Positions 21,802-29,984 of a stretch of DNA of 31,930 bases are shown piece after piece (the first letter of the stretch is position 1; the number at the start of each line of letters is the position of its first letter). Where the stretch lies: NCBI GenBank assembly GCA_002343455.1, contig DDSR01000037.1, positions 1 through 31,930 on the forward strand. Direction: 5' to 3'. A program made the translations under genes and the position numbers. The notes beneath the pieces were generated by a model. It ran no database searches. It was not told where the DNA came from and worked only from the letters and a program-made list of their open reading frames with translations. The stretch comes from Deltaproteobacteria bacterium UBA2385 (GTDB lineage: Bacteria; Myxococcota_A; UBA796; UBA2385).

Positions 21802-24219
21802 ATGCTCGGCACCCTGCTCCTCGCCCTGGTGGCGCTCCTGCCCTTCGCTCTCGCGCAGGAGGGCGACGCCACGCTCTCCCTGGACCGCTGGGAGCGCCTG
21901 CTGGCCGAGGCCGAGGCCGCCGCCGAGCGGCCTGGGGCGCCCGTCGCCGTGCTCCAGGTCGACCGCAGCCTGGAGGGCAGCTTCCAGCGCGGCGTCTTCA
22001 CCGGCACGCTGCTGACCCGCTTCCGCATCCCGCCCCAGGCCGACGGCCAGCGCGACGAGCTGCGGGTGCCCGTCCTGGACAGCGACGCCTCCATCGCCAG
22101 CGTCCAGCTCAACGGGCGCACGACCTCGCTGCTGCCGGTCGGCGACCGCTACACCGTCGCGGTGGACGGGCCCGGCGATCACCTCGTCCGGGTCGAGTTC
22201 TTCATCGGCCGGGACGACGAGCGCTTCGCCCGCCGGCTGCAGATGGCCCTGCCGCCCTCGGGCCCGACCCGCCTCTCGATCCAGGTGCCCGAGGTCGGCA
22301 TCAGCGCCGAGCTGGGCCAGGGCGCGGTCACCGCCCTGCGGGAGGAGGCCGACGGGACGAGGATCCTCGGACAGCTCGACGGCCGAGGCGCGCTGGACCT
22401 GAGCTGGAAGGGCCGGGTCCGGGGCGAGGCGCTTCCGGTCAAGGCCGAGGCGCGGGCCACCGCCCTCTTCACCCTGCACGAGGCCCTGGTGCGCGGGGTG
22501 GTTCAGATCGAGACGACCCTGCTGGAGGGCGAGACCGACCGCCTGGCGCTGCGCCTGCCCGAGGGCATCGAGATCGTGGACGTCGAGGGCGACGCGGTCC
22601 TCCAGTGGCGGACCGAGGGCGAGCGGCTGGTGGTGCTGCTGCGCTACCTCGTCGAGGACCAGGCCTCGATCAAGGTCTTCTTCCAGCTCCCCGTCGACCT
22701 GGACCAGCCGATCGCCCTGCGCCTGCCGCTGCCCGAGCCGGGGGTCCCGACCTCGGGCGCGCTGGGCGTGCAGGGGCCGGCCGGCTTGGAGGCGACGGTG
22801 CAGTCGGCGACGGGGACCACCGAGCTGCGGGATCTGCCGCCCGAGCTGGCGGCGCTGACCCCCAACCCGCTGCTGCTGGGCTTCAGCTTCGCCGCGGCCG
22901 AGGATCCCGCCGTGGTGCTCGGCGTGCAGCGGCAGGCCGAGGTCGAGCTGACGACGACCCAGGTCGACGTGCTGGAGGCCTCCACGGTGCTGTTGCAGGA
23001 CGGCGCCCAGGTCAACCGACTGCAGCTGCGGATGCGCAACGAGACCCGCCAGTACCTGGCCGCGCGGCTGCCGGCCGGCGCCGTGCTGACCCACGCGCGG
23101 CTGGACGGTCGGCCGATCCGCCCGGCGACCTCACCCGACGGCAGCACGCTGCTGCTGCCGCTGATCCAGAGCGAGCGCCTCGCCGAGGGACAGACCCAGA
23201 CCTGGCAGGTGCGCGAGGGGGACACGCTCAGCGGCATCGCCGACCGCTTCTACGGCGACCCGAGCCAGTGGGCGCCCATCCTCAACGCCAACCCGAGCCT
23301 GGGCTCCTGGGCCGATCTCGTGCCCGGTCAGACCTTGACGATCCCGCCGTCCAGCGCGGGCCTCGCCCCGGTGAGCCGCTTCAGCATCGAGCTGGCCTGG
23401 ACCCTGCCCGGACCCACGCTGGGCCTGGTCGGCCAGCGCGGCCTGAGCCTGCCCGAGCTGGACGCCGACGTCGCCGAGGCGACCTGGTACGTCTACCTGC
23501 CCCACGCCGTCGTGGGCATGGGCTTCGGCGGGAACCTCAGCGCCTGGTCGCACCTGCGCTACGACCACTTCCGCCGGGTGCGGCAGTACCTGGACCTGGT
23601 CTTCCGGGAGCGCGACGCCTGGGCCAGCGCCGACTTCAGCTCGGACGGCTACGAGAACATCCTCACCCGCCGCAAGTCGATCTACGTCGCCGAGCAGGCC
23701 AAGGACGCCGGCGGTCAGGAGGTCAGCAGCAGCTTCCCCCTGGTGGGCGAGCGGCACCGCTTCCGGCGCTCGCTGATGGGCCGCGAGGTGCCCCAGCTCG
23801 ATGTGCGCTACCTCTCCCGCAGCGCGGTCCCGCCGCTCCGACTGTTCGCGTTGCTCGCCGCCTTCGGCCTCTGCCTCGCCTGGCTGGGCCAGCCCGAGCG
23901 CGGGCGCCGGCTCGCCGTCGGGGCGGGCTTCCTGGGCCTGCTGGTCCTGGCATGGTACGTCGAGGGGGTCCACCGGCGCTTGCTCTGGGGGGTCGACCTC
24001 GCCCTGCTCTACGGCCTCGTACAGACCCTCTGGCCGGATCTGCGCCGACGCTGGGAGCGACCTCCATCGCTGGCCGAGCTGCTCGACGCCTGGACCTTTC
24101 GCCGGGTGGCGCTGGGCTTGGGCCTCTCCATCGCCTTGCTGTTCCTGCTGATGGTGCCCCTGCTTTGGTCCACCCTCGCCCTGATCGCCCTGAGCCTGCG
24201 CCTGCGGAGGTCGGCATGA
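21802..24219 (+). CDS. Large envelope protein with LysM domain and C-terminal membrane helices
   Basis: 805 residues from ATG 21802, with a strong GGAGGT. Signal peptide MLGTLLLALVALLPFALA, cleaved before QEGD. A long beta-rich periplasmic part follows. Within it a segment around residue 414 reads NETRQYLAARLPAGA then LDGRPIRPA, and a LysM domain (467-515, TWQVREGDTLSGIADRFYGD to LVPGQTLTIP) should bind peptidoglycan glycan chains. Residues 680-800 hold about four to five membrane helices (LFALLAAFGLCLAWLG; GFLGLLVLAWYV; LGLSIALLFLLMVPLLW). The protein therefore probably spans inner membrane to cell wall. The next gene encodes a related protein and overlaps it by four bases (ATGA), so the two are likely partners. 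Family not recognised beyond LysM. Confidence 0.87.
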   Translation: MLGTLLLALVALLPFALAQEGDATLSLDRWERLLAEAEAAAERPGAPVAVLQVDRSLEGSFQRGVFTGTLLTRFRIPPQADGQRDELRVPVLDSDASIASVQLNGRTTSLLPVGDRYTVAVDGPGDHLVRVEFFIGRDDERFARRLQMALPPSGPTRLSIQVPEVGISAELGQGAVTALREEADGTRILGQLDGRGALDLSWKGRVRGEALPVKAEARATALFTLHEALVRGVVQIETTLLEGETDRLALRLPEGIEIVDVEGDAVLQWRTEGERLVVLLRYLVEDQASIKVFFQLPVDLDQPIALRLPLPEPGVPTSGALGVQGPAGLEATVQSATGTTELRDLPPELAALTPNPLLLGFSFAAAEDPAVVLGVQRQAEVELTTTQVDVLEASTVLLQDGAQVNRLQLRMRNETRQYLAARLPAGAVLTHARLDGRPIRPATSPDGSTLLLPLIQSERLAEGQTQTWQVREGDTLSGIADRFYGDPSQWAPILNANPSLGSWADLVPGQTLTIPPSSAGLAPVSRFSIELAWTLPGPTLGLVGQRGLSLPELDADVAEATWYVYLPHAVVGMGFGGNLSAWSHLRYDHFRRVRQYLDLVFRERDAWASADFSSDGYENILTRRKSIYVAEQAKDAGGQEVSSSFPLVGERHRFRRSLMGREVPQLDVRYLSRSAVPPLRLFALLAAFGLCLAWLGQPERGRRLAVGAGFLGLLVLAWYVEGVHRRLLWGVDLALLYGLVQTLWPDLRRRWERPPSLAELLDAWTFRRVALGLGLSIALLFLLMVPLLWSTLALIALSLRLRRSA

Positions 24220-26465
24220 GCGCCCTGCTCCTCACCCTGTTCGCCCTGCTCCTCCTCCACCCCGCCCGGGCCCAGGACGACGCCCGGCAGACCTTCGCCG
24301 ACGACAACTTCAACTCGCTGATGCAGCAGAACGAGTTCGCCGCCAAGGGCAGCCAGGCGCCGGCCGCCGTTGCTGAACAGAGCGCGGCCCATGCCGACGA
24401 CGGCCCCGCCCTCCTGCCGTCGGTCCAGGACGGCGAGGTCGAGGTGCCCCTGCGCCGCTACGAGGCCCTCCGCGCGCAGATCCGCGCTGGAGAGGAGGCC
24501 GCCCGGCGCTCCTACGCGACCCTGGTGGTGCTGGGCGAGTCGACCTACAGCGGCCGAGCCGTGGACGGAGGCCTGCAGCTCCGCCTGCAGCTGCGCGCCA
24601 CCCTGCGAGGGCCGGGGCTGTGGAAGTCCGTGCCCCTGGTCGGCGAGGAGGTCGCCATCGTGGCCGCCCGCGTCGGCGGCCAGCCCATCGCGGTCACCAA
24701 CCAGAACGGCTACCAGGTCTGGGTGACCGACCAGGTCGGCGAGGTCAGCCTGGAGCTGGACCTGCTGGTCCCCGCCCGCGGGCCCCGCGGCTCGCTGGAG
24801 TACGACTTCCTGGTCGCCCGCACCCCTGTCACCCGCTTCGACTGTTTCTTCCCGGAGACCGGCCTGGAGCCCCGCCTGCGCCGGGCCGTGCGGGCCACGG
24901 TCGCCTCCGAGGCGGGAGGCACCGCGCTCTCGGCCTGGCTGGAGCCGACCAGCCGCATCCACCTCGTCGGCTACAAGGACCTGGGGGCCGAGGAGGGCCG
25001 CGCGGCCAAGGTCTACGTCGAGACCCTCTCCCTGCTCTCGGTCGAGGAGAGCAGCGCCGATCTGTTCACAGTGCTGCGCTACGACATCCTGCAGGCGGGC
25101 ACCAACCGCTTCGACATCTTCGTCCCCGCGGGGCTGAGCATCGTCTCGGCCGACGGGGCCGGCGGCTTCCGCTACACGACCGAGGCGAGCGCGGAGGGCA
25201 CGATCATGCGGGGCGAGACGGCCTACCCGATCCGCGATCGGTACGAGGTCTCCTTGCGGCTCTCGCGCAGCCTGGACGGGGAGCCGGTCGAGGTGGTGCC
25301 GCCGCGGGCCATCGGCGCCGAGCGGGAGCACGGCTGGCTGGGGGTCGAGGTGCTGGGCACCATCCAGCTGGCCGAGCTGTCGCGGACCGAGGCGCTGGCC
25401 GTGGACGCCAACCAGCTCCCCGCCGAGCTGCTGGGCAACGCGGTCAGCCCGGTGCTGCTGGGCTGGCGATACCACTCCAGCGGCGCCGCCGTACGCCTCA
25501 GCGCCACCCGCCTGCCGGAGACCGAGCCGGTCGCCGGCTCGATCGACGAGGTCGTGGCCACCACCCGCATCACGGCCGAGGGCCTGGCGACGACCGAGCT
25601 CTCGATCACCCTGCGCAACCGCCTGCGCCACAGCCTGCGGCTGCGCCTGCCCGAGGGCGTGGTGGTGCGCACCAGCCAGCTCGACGGCGAGGCCGTCAAG
25701 CCCTCGCGCGACCGCGAGGGCAACCTGCTGCTGCCGCTGAAGCGCTCCTCGGGCACCGAGCGCCCCCGCCCCTTCACCTTGCGCCTCAGCCTGGAGAGCG
25801 ACGTCGGACGGATGGGGGTGCTGGGCCTGCGCCGGCTCTCGCTGCCCTCCTTCGAGCTGCCCGTCTCGACCCTGCGCTGGGAGGTGGAGGCGCCGGCGGC
25901 CCATCGCTACTCCCGCCTCTTCGGCGACATCGCGCCGCAGGGCGAGGAAGAGAGCCAGACCTCGATCTTCGCCTCGGCCACCCCTCCCCTGCGGTACACG
26001 CGCTTCTGGCTGCAGGCCGATCAGCCGCTCAGCGTGCGCTTCGCCCACCTCCGCGGCTGGGTCAAGGCCCCGCTGGCCTTGGGGGCGGCCATCGCCCTGG
26101 CCATGACCGCCCTGGGCGCGCGCCGCCGCTGGCCGGCCTGGTCGCGGGCTGCGCGGAGCGTGGCGGGCCTCGCCCTGGTGTGCGCCGCGCTCGCGCTGGC
26201 CTGGGCCGCCGGAGACGGGATCCTGCTCTTCGCGATCTTCGTCGCGGCGGCGGCGGGGGGCCTCTTCGGCGAGGCCCGGGCGCTGCTGCGGCGCCTGTGG
26301 AGCGCCCTGCGACGCCCGGCCGAAGGAGAGCCGACCCCGGGCTCCTGGCGGGCGGCCAGCTTCGTCGGCCGCGCCGGCCTGCTGCTCTCCACCGGCTTCG
26401 TCGCCCTGCTGCTGCTGGTCGGTCTGCTGCGCCTGCTCGACGTGCTCGGCAGCCCCCTGGGCTGA
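24216..26465 (+). CDS. Large envelope protein related to the LysM protein upstream
   Basis: 749 residues from ATG 24216, overlapping the upstream stop. Signal peptide MSALLLTLFALLLLHPARA, cleaved before QDD. The periplasmic part is beta-rich and shares with its neighbour a segment near residue 468 (NRLRHSLRLRLPEGVVV, then LDGEAVKPSRD and NLLLPLKRS). The neighbour has NETRQYLAARLPAGAVL, LDGRPIRPA and TLLLPLIQS at the equivalent place. No LysM is present. Residues 610-749 hold four hydrophobic helices (KAPLALGAAIALAM; AGLALVCAALALAWAA; ILLFAIFVAAAAGG; LLLSTGFVALLLLVGLLRLL). The pair looks like an ancient duplication in which only one member carries the wall anchor. Unrecognised family. It converges on the photolyase gene with three bases between stops. 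Confidence 0.86.
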   Translation: MSALLLTLFALLLLHPARAQDDARQTFADDNFNSLMQQNEFAAKGSQAPAAVAEQSAAHADDGPALLPSVQDGEVEVPLRRYEALRAQIRAGEEAARRSYATLVVLGESTYSGRAVDGGLQLRLQLRATLRGPGLWKSVPLVGEEVAIVAARVGGQPIAVTNQNGYQVWVTDQVGEVSLELDLLVPARGPRGSLEYDFLVARTPVTRFDCFFPETGLEPRLRRAVRATVASEAGGTALSAWLEPTSRIHLVGYKDLGAEEGRAAKVYVETLSLLSVEESSADLFTVLRYDILQAGTNRFDIFVPAGLSIVSADGAGGFRYTTEASAEGTIMRGETAYPIRDRYEVSLRLSRSLDGEPVEVVPPRAIGAEREHGWLGVEVLGTIQLAELSRTEALAVDANQLPAELLGNAVSPVLLGWRYHSSGAAVRLSATRLPETEPVAGSIDEVVATTRITAEGLATTELSITLRNRLRHSLRLRLPEGVVVRTSQLDGEAVKPSRDREGNLLLPLKRSSGTERPRPFTLRLSLESDVGRMGVLGLRRLSLPSFELPVSTLRWEVEAPAAHRYSRLFGDIAPQGEEESQTSIFASATPPLRYTRFWLQADQPLSVRFAHLRGWVKAPLALGAAIALAMTALGARRRWPAWSRAARSVAGLALVCAALALAWAAGDGILLFAIFVAAAAGGLFGEARALLRRLWSALRRPAEGEPTPGSWRAASFVGRAGLLLSTGFVALLLLVGLLRLLDVLGSPLG

Positions 26466-26468
26466 ACC

Positions 26469-27884
26469 TCAGCCCCAGCGCTCCAGGTACTCCCGCAATC
26501 GAAGCTTCCTGGCAGTGTTCTCCGAGCTCATGTAGCGGACGGTGCCGAAGATCGGCCGCCTGGGGCCCCAGGGGCGGTCGTAGCGGCCGAAGACCCAGCC
26601 GACGCCGGCGAGGGTGTTCGGGTCGCGGCCGTCGAGGGCGTAGCGGTCGTTGAGGTGGACCAGGATCTCGAAGGCGCGGCGCGGGTCCTCGCTCCACTCC
26701 AGCACCCGCTTGCCCCAGAGCATGCGCAGGTAGTTGTGCATCCGGCCGCTCTCGCGAAGCTCGGCCTGGGCGGCGTTCCAGAGGGGGTCGTGGGTGAGGC
26801 CCGCGTCGAGCTCTTCGAGGCTGTACAGGGCCGGGCGGGGGTCGGCCCGGTGCTCCTCCAGGCTCTGCTGCGCCCAGGCGGGGGTGGCCTCGTAGGACTC
26901 GTAGCCAGGCAGAAAGGCGGCGCCGTTCAGCGCCAGCTCCCGCCAGGTGATGAGCTCGTCGAGGAAGGACTCAGCGGCCTCCGGCAAGCCCCACCAGCCC
27001 TCGCGGCTGGCGTTCACCTTGCCGAAGGTGGGCGGGCCAACCCGGTCGAGCAGGGCGGCGTAGACCTCGCCGGCGCCGACCTGGCCGTAGTGCAGGTATG
27101 GCGAGAGGCCGCTGCCACCGCCGCCGTCGGGCTGATTGCGCTCCAGGTAGGAGGGCAGGCGGTCGAGGAAGCGGTCGAGGCGAACGCGACCGGCGACCGA
27201 GCCGCCGCGCTCGGCGACGGGCGAGACGCTGTGGTCGATCGGCAGGTCCTCGACCCGGCCGGCGAGGCGCTCGGCCGAGGCGGGGCGCAGCCAGGCGGGG
27301 ACGGTGGCGGGCGGCAGGTCGACGCCGGCGAGGGGATCGGCCTGGGGCAGATGCGCGAGGTGGGTGGGCAGCGTCTTCTGCAGGAAGCGTCGGAAGTCGA
27401 CGGCGCGGCCGTAGGCCTTGTCGGCAGCGCGGACGGGCAGCAGGCCGGCGCTGTCGACGGCCTCCATTCGGATCGGCAGGCGGGCGGCGGCGGCCAGCAT
27501 CCGCGGGTGGAAGAAGCCCGGCCAGTCGTCGGTGACCAGCAGGGCCGCGTCCTGCGCGAGGCGGGCCAGCAGGCCCTTGCCCTCTCCCGGGCGGGACTCG
27601 ACCCAGGGCAGGTAGGTGACCGCGCTGTCGGCGAAGGCCCGGGCGTTGTCGGCCATGCCGTCCAGCACGAAGCGGTGGTGGCGGTCGCTGGCGTGGGGGT
27701 ACTGCAGCCGCAGGCCCTCCAGCACGAGCAGCGGCGCGCCGAGCTCCCGCGCCCGAGCGACGGCGTGCTGCAGGGCGTGGTTGTACCGGCGGCGGCGGTT
27801 GGCCGTCATCCAGTAGAGGACGTAGCGGCCCGGGCGAGGGGGCAGCGGGTTGAGGAGGCGCAAGCGGGCGGGGTCGAGGGCCAT
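26469..27884 (-). CDS. phr: Class II CPD photolyase (deoxyribodipyrimidine photo-lyase)
   Basis: 471 residues, the usual length. Light-driven, FADH-dependent repair of cyclobutane pyrimidine dimers in DNA. Class II hallmarks are clear: the start YVLYWMTANRRRRYNHAL (residues 21-38), the FAD/DNA-binding LSPYLHYGQVG and LITWRELALN, DPLWNAAQAELRESGRMHNY, LRMLWGKRVLEWS, HLNDRYALDGRDPN and the final GVGWVFGRYDRPWGPR. This distinguishes it from class I (E. coli type) enzymes. Start ATG 27884 has no strong ribosome-binding site. It lies 30 bases after the stop of the TIGR04552 gene on the same strand, so it is probably second in an operon. Confidence 0.96.
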   Translation of the reverse strand: MALDPARLRLLNPLPPRPGRYVLYWMTANRRRRYNHALQHAVARARELGAPLLVLEGLRLQYPHASDRHHRFVLDGMADNARAFADSAVTYLPWVESRPGEGKGLLARLAQDAALLVTDDWPGFFHPRMLAAAARLPIRMEAVDSAGLLPVRAADKAYGRAVDFRRFLQKTLPTHLAHLPQADPLAGVDLPPATVPAWLRPASAERLAGRVEDLPIDHSVSPVAERGGSVAGRVRLDRFLDRLPSYLERNQPDGGGGSGLSPYLHYGQVGAGEVYAALLDRVGPPTFGKVNASREGWWGLPEAAESFLDELITWRELALNGAAFLPGYESYEATPAWAQQSLEEHRADPRPALYSLEELDAGLTHDPLWNAAQAELRESGRMHNYLRMLWGKRVLEWSEDPRRAFEILVHLNDRYALDGRDPNTLAGVGWVFGRYDRPWGPRRPIFGTVRYMSSENTARKLRLREYLERWG

Positions 27885-27914
27885 GGCCGCGGCTAACGGC
27901 GCCGGCGGGGCGGG

Positions 27915-29093
27915 CTACTCCTCGCCGGCCGAGGCGGGCTCGCGGGCCGGGCGGTGCCGCCGGTAGCGGCCCCCCTTGCGCAGGCGGCTGGCGACGATCT
28001 CGCGCTGGCGCTCCTTGTACAGCTCGTGGGCGGCGTCGCCCTGCTCGTTGGACTCGGCGGTGCGCACGTCGACCAGCTGGAACTCGACCAGCACGAAGAC
28101 CACCCTGCCAAGCATCGCCCCGTGCCGGGCGTGGCCGAGGTGGTCGATGCGCACCGGGAAGTCGGCGATGAAGTTGACCACCCGGTAGCTCTTGCCCGAG
28201 AAGGGGTTCTCCTCGGACAAGAAGGGCGGATCGGCCTCGGCCGTGAAGGCCTGCAGCTGCGCGGCGATGTCCCGGTAGCCAGGCTTGGAGAGCTCCTGCT
28301 GCAGGTCGAGCAGGTTGTTGTGGCTCTCGCCGGGGATGACGTAGTTGAAGGCGAGCAGGTTGCGGGTCAGCCAGGCCAGGGCCGGCAGGATGTGGGCCCG
28401 CTCCTGGGTGACGATGCGAAAGCGCAGCTTGTCGAAGACCGTCGCCGCCGTGGCCTCCTTCTTGGCCAGCAGCTTGGTGATGATCGAGTTGCGGGGCTTG
28501 CGGTTGCCGTAGAAGCTGACGATCGGGAAGCCCTCGGCGCGCATGCGCTCGGCCGCGTCGTAGATGCGGCGCTCGGCCAGCTCCAGCAGGTCGGCCTCGG
28601 ACAGCGCCGACTGGAAGCGCAGCTCGGCGGCTTCGAGGTGGGCGATCGTGTGCATCAGCTTGAGCACCACGCAGGCCAGGATCTGCCGCCGCCGGAAGCC
28701 GCCGGTCTGGCTGGCCATCAGGAAGATCTCCCGCACATCGGCGGGGTCCTTGATCTCGGCCGGGAAGCGCAGGTGCAGGTGCTCTTCCAGGTAGCCGATG
28801 GCCTGCCGGTGGACGTAGTCGATGCGTCGCCGGTCCTCGGGATCCGACCAGTCCAGCCGGTGAAGCCGCAGGTAGTGCTCGACCGCGGGCAGGTCGGCGA
28901 AGACCGCGCGGTTCCAGTCGATGACGCTGTTGCCGCGCAGGACCAGCCGGACCGCCTCGAGGTCGGCGAGGTCCAGCTTCATCCCCGCGGGGAGGCCCTG
29001 CACGCTGGCGTGGAGGTCCAGCTGGCCAGGCTCGTCATTGGCAGCGTCGCTGCTGGCATCGATCTTCTGCGCGGACGAGCGGCTCTCGGTCAC
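27915..29093 (-). CDS. TIGR04552 family protein with RelA/SpoT synthetase-like signatures
   Basis: 392 residues from GTG 29093-29091, with GGAGGGAG six to seven bases upstream. LEAVRLVLRGNSVIDW, REIFLMASQTGG and FNYVIPGESHNN match what I know as TIGR04552, a family with no assigned function. The second half carries residues at RelA/SpoT synthetase spacing: NRKPRNSIITK (Arg198, Lys199, Ser203, Lys207), FDKLRFRIV (Asp221, Arg226), GKSYRVVNF (Tyr303), VEFQL (Glu337, Gln339) and, nineteen residues after Glu337, AAHELYK ending the motif (His356). In RelA these are R-x-K-x3-S-I-x2-K, D-x4-RIV, GY-x-SxH, E-x-Q-x-R-T and AAHxxYK. The catalytic Asp and Glu are present, while RT after Q-x is V-D here. 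No HD hydrolase, TGS or ACT domain. Family sure; nucleotide chemistry inferred. Confidence 0.85.
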   Translation of the reverse strand: MTESRSSAQKIDASSDAANDEPGQLDLHASVQGLPAGMKLDLADLEAVRLVLRGNSVIDWNRAVFADLPAVEHYLRLHRLDWSDPEDRRRIDYVHRQAIGYLEEHLHLRFPAEIKDPADVREIFLMASQTGGFRRRQILACVVLKLMHTIAHLEAAELRFQSALSEADLLELAERRIYDAAERMRAEGFPIVSFYGNRKPRNSIITKLLAKKEATAATVFDKLRFRIVTQERAHILPALAWLTRNLLAFNYVIPGESHNNLLDLQQELSKPGYRDIAAQLQAFTAEADPPFLSEENPFSGKSYRVVNFIADFPVRIDHLGHARHGAMLGRVVFVLVEFQLVDVRTAESNEQGDAAHELYKERQREIVASRLRKGGRYRRHRPAREPASAGEE

Positions 29094-29205
29094 TTCGACT
29101 CCCTCCCCTTCCCATAGCCCACCTCTCCCATAGCCCGGCGCCTCTCGCGCTGTACACGAGTTCGGTCGCTTGCCCCGAGCCGAGCGGATCGTTAGCGGCC
29201 AGCCC

Positions 29206-29970
29206 ATGGCCAAGACCAGCACCATCGGCAATGTCGTCAGCGCGGTAGGCGGTGCCTTCGGGGCGGCCTTCTCAAGCATCACCGTGACCATCCCGGTGGT
29301 GCTGCTGATGGGCTTCGTGGCGGCCTCGGCCGACTATGCCCTCTTCCACTACCTGGGCGGCGGCGCCACCAACGACCAGGGCACCCTGATCAAGGTGATG
29401 CTGGCCTGGACCGGCGTGGCCCTGCTGCAGGAGATCTTCCTGGGCCCGCTGGTGGGCGCCATCGCCGTCTACCTGGGGCGCCTGCACAGCGCCGGGCAGT
29501 CCGCTGGGCTCTACGACGCCGTCAACTTCGGCATCGGCCGCTACGGCCGCCTCTTCGTGCCGCGGCTGATCGCCCAGCTCAGCATCCAGATCGGCCTCGT
29601 CCTGCTGCTCTTCCCGGGCATCATCTACATCAGCATGTACGCCTTCGTGGACTCGGTCGCCTGCCTCGAACAGAAGGTCTGGCCGCTGGATCGCAGCAAG
29701 GCCCTGACCCGCGGCCGCCGCGGCAGCATCGTGCTGATCTACCTGCCGGTGGCCATCGCCATGCAGGCGGTGGCCCTGCTCGAGCTGTGGGCGCTGGAGC
29801 ACGGAGTGCTGGCGCTCGGCCTGGTCTTCTCCGGCGTCTACCTGGTCTTCTTCTTGATCAACATCAGCTTCTACAAGCTGTACGAGGGCCGCACGGTCGC
29901 CCTGGCCGCCTCGAAGGCCGAGCAGCCCGCCGCCGCGCCGCCCGCCGCGGCGCCCGCCACCGACACCTGA
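29206..29970 (+). CDS. Multi-pass inner-membrane protein
   Basis: 254 residues from ATG 29206; a TTG at 29170 in frame is possible but less likely. About five to six membrane helices: SITVTIPVVLLMGFVAASAD (24-43), KVMLAWTGVALLQEIFLGPL (63-82), QLSIQIGLVLLLFPGIIYIS (124-143), IVLIYLPVAIAMQAVALLEL (175-194) and VLALGLVFSGVYLVFFLINI (201-220), then an Ala/Pro tail. The stretch FPGIIYISMYAFVDSVACLE followed by DRSKALTRGRRG resembles the membrane domain found in YciC-like and glycerophosphodiesterase-associated proteins ('PG...E...AL.RS..LTRG'); this is a weak similarity. No function assigned. It diverges from the TIGR04552 gene with 112 bases between starts, and mfd follows at once. Confidence 0.85.
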   Translation: MAKTSTIGNVVSAVGGAFGAAFSSITVTIPVVLLMGFVAASADYALFHYLGGGATNDQGTLIKVMLAWTGVALLQEIFLGPLVGAIAVYLGRLHSAGQSAGLYDAVNFGIGRYGRLFVPRLIAQLSIQIGLVLLLFPGIIYISMYAFVDSVACLEQKVWPLDRSKALTRGRRGSIVLIYLPVAIAMQAVALLELWALEHGVLALGLVFSGVYLVFFLINISFYKLYEGRTVALAASKAEQPAAAPPAAAPATDT

Positions 29971-29984
29971 GGTAGCCGCAGCTG
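29968..29984 (+). promoter_or_regulatory. Ribosome-binding site and CTG start of mfd
   Basis: TGAGGT at 29968-29973 overlaps the stop of the membrane protein gene and is eight bases before CTG 29982. In the mfd frame there is an upstream TAG at 29973, and no ATG, GTG or TTG until well inside the conserved N-terminal domain (a GTG near residue 49). CTG 29982 is therefore the best-placed start. Confidence 0.6.

Noticed and set aside
21777..24215. In-frame upstream extension of the second envelope protein back to 21777
   Set aside because: It runs out of frame through the whole LysM protein gene. The start at 24216 gives a clean signal peptide and an ATGA overlap.
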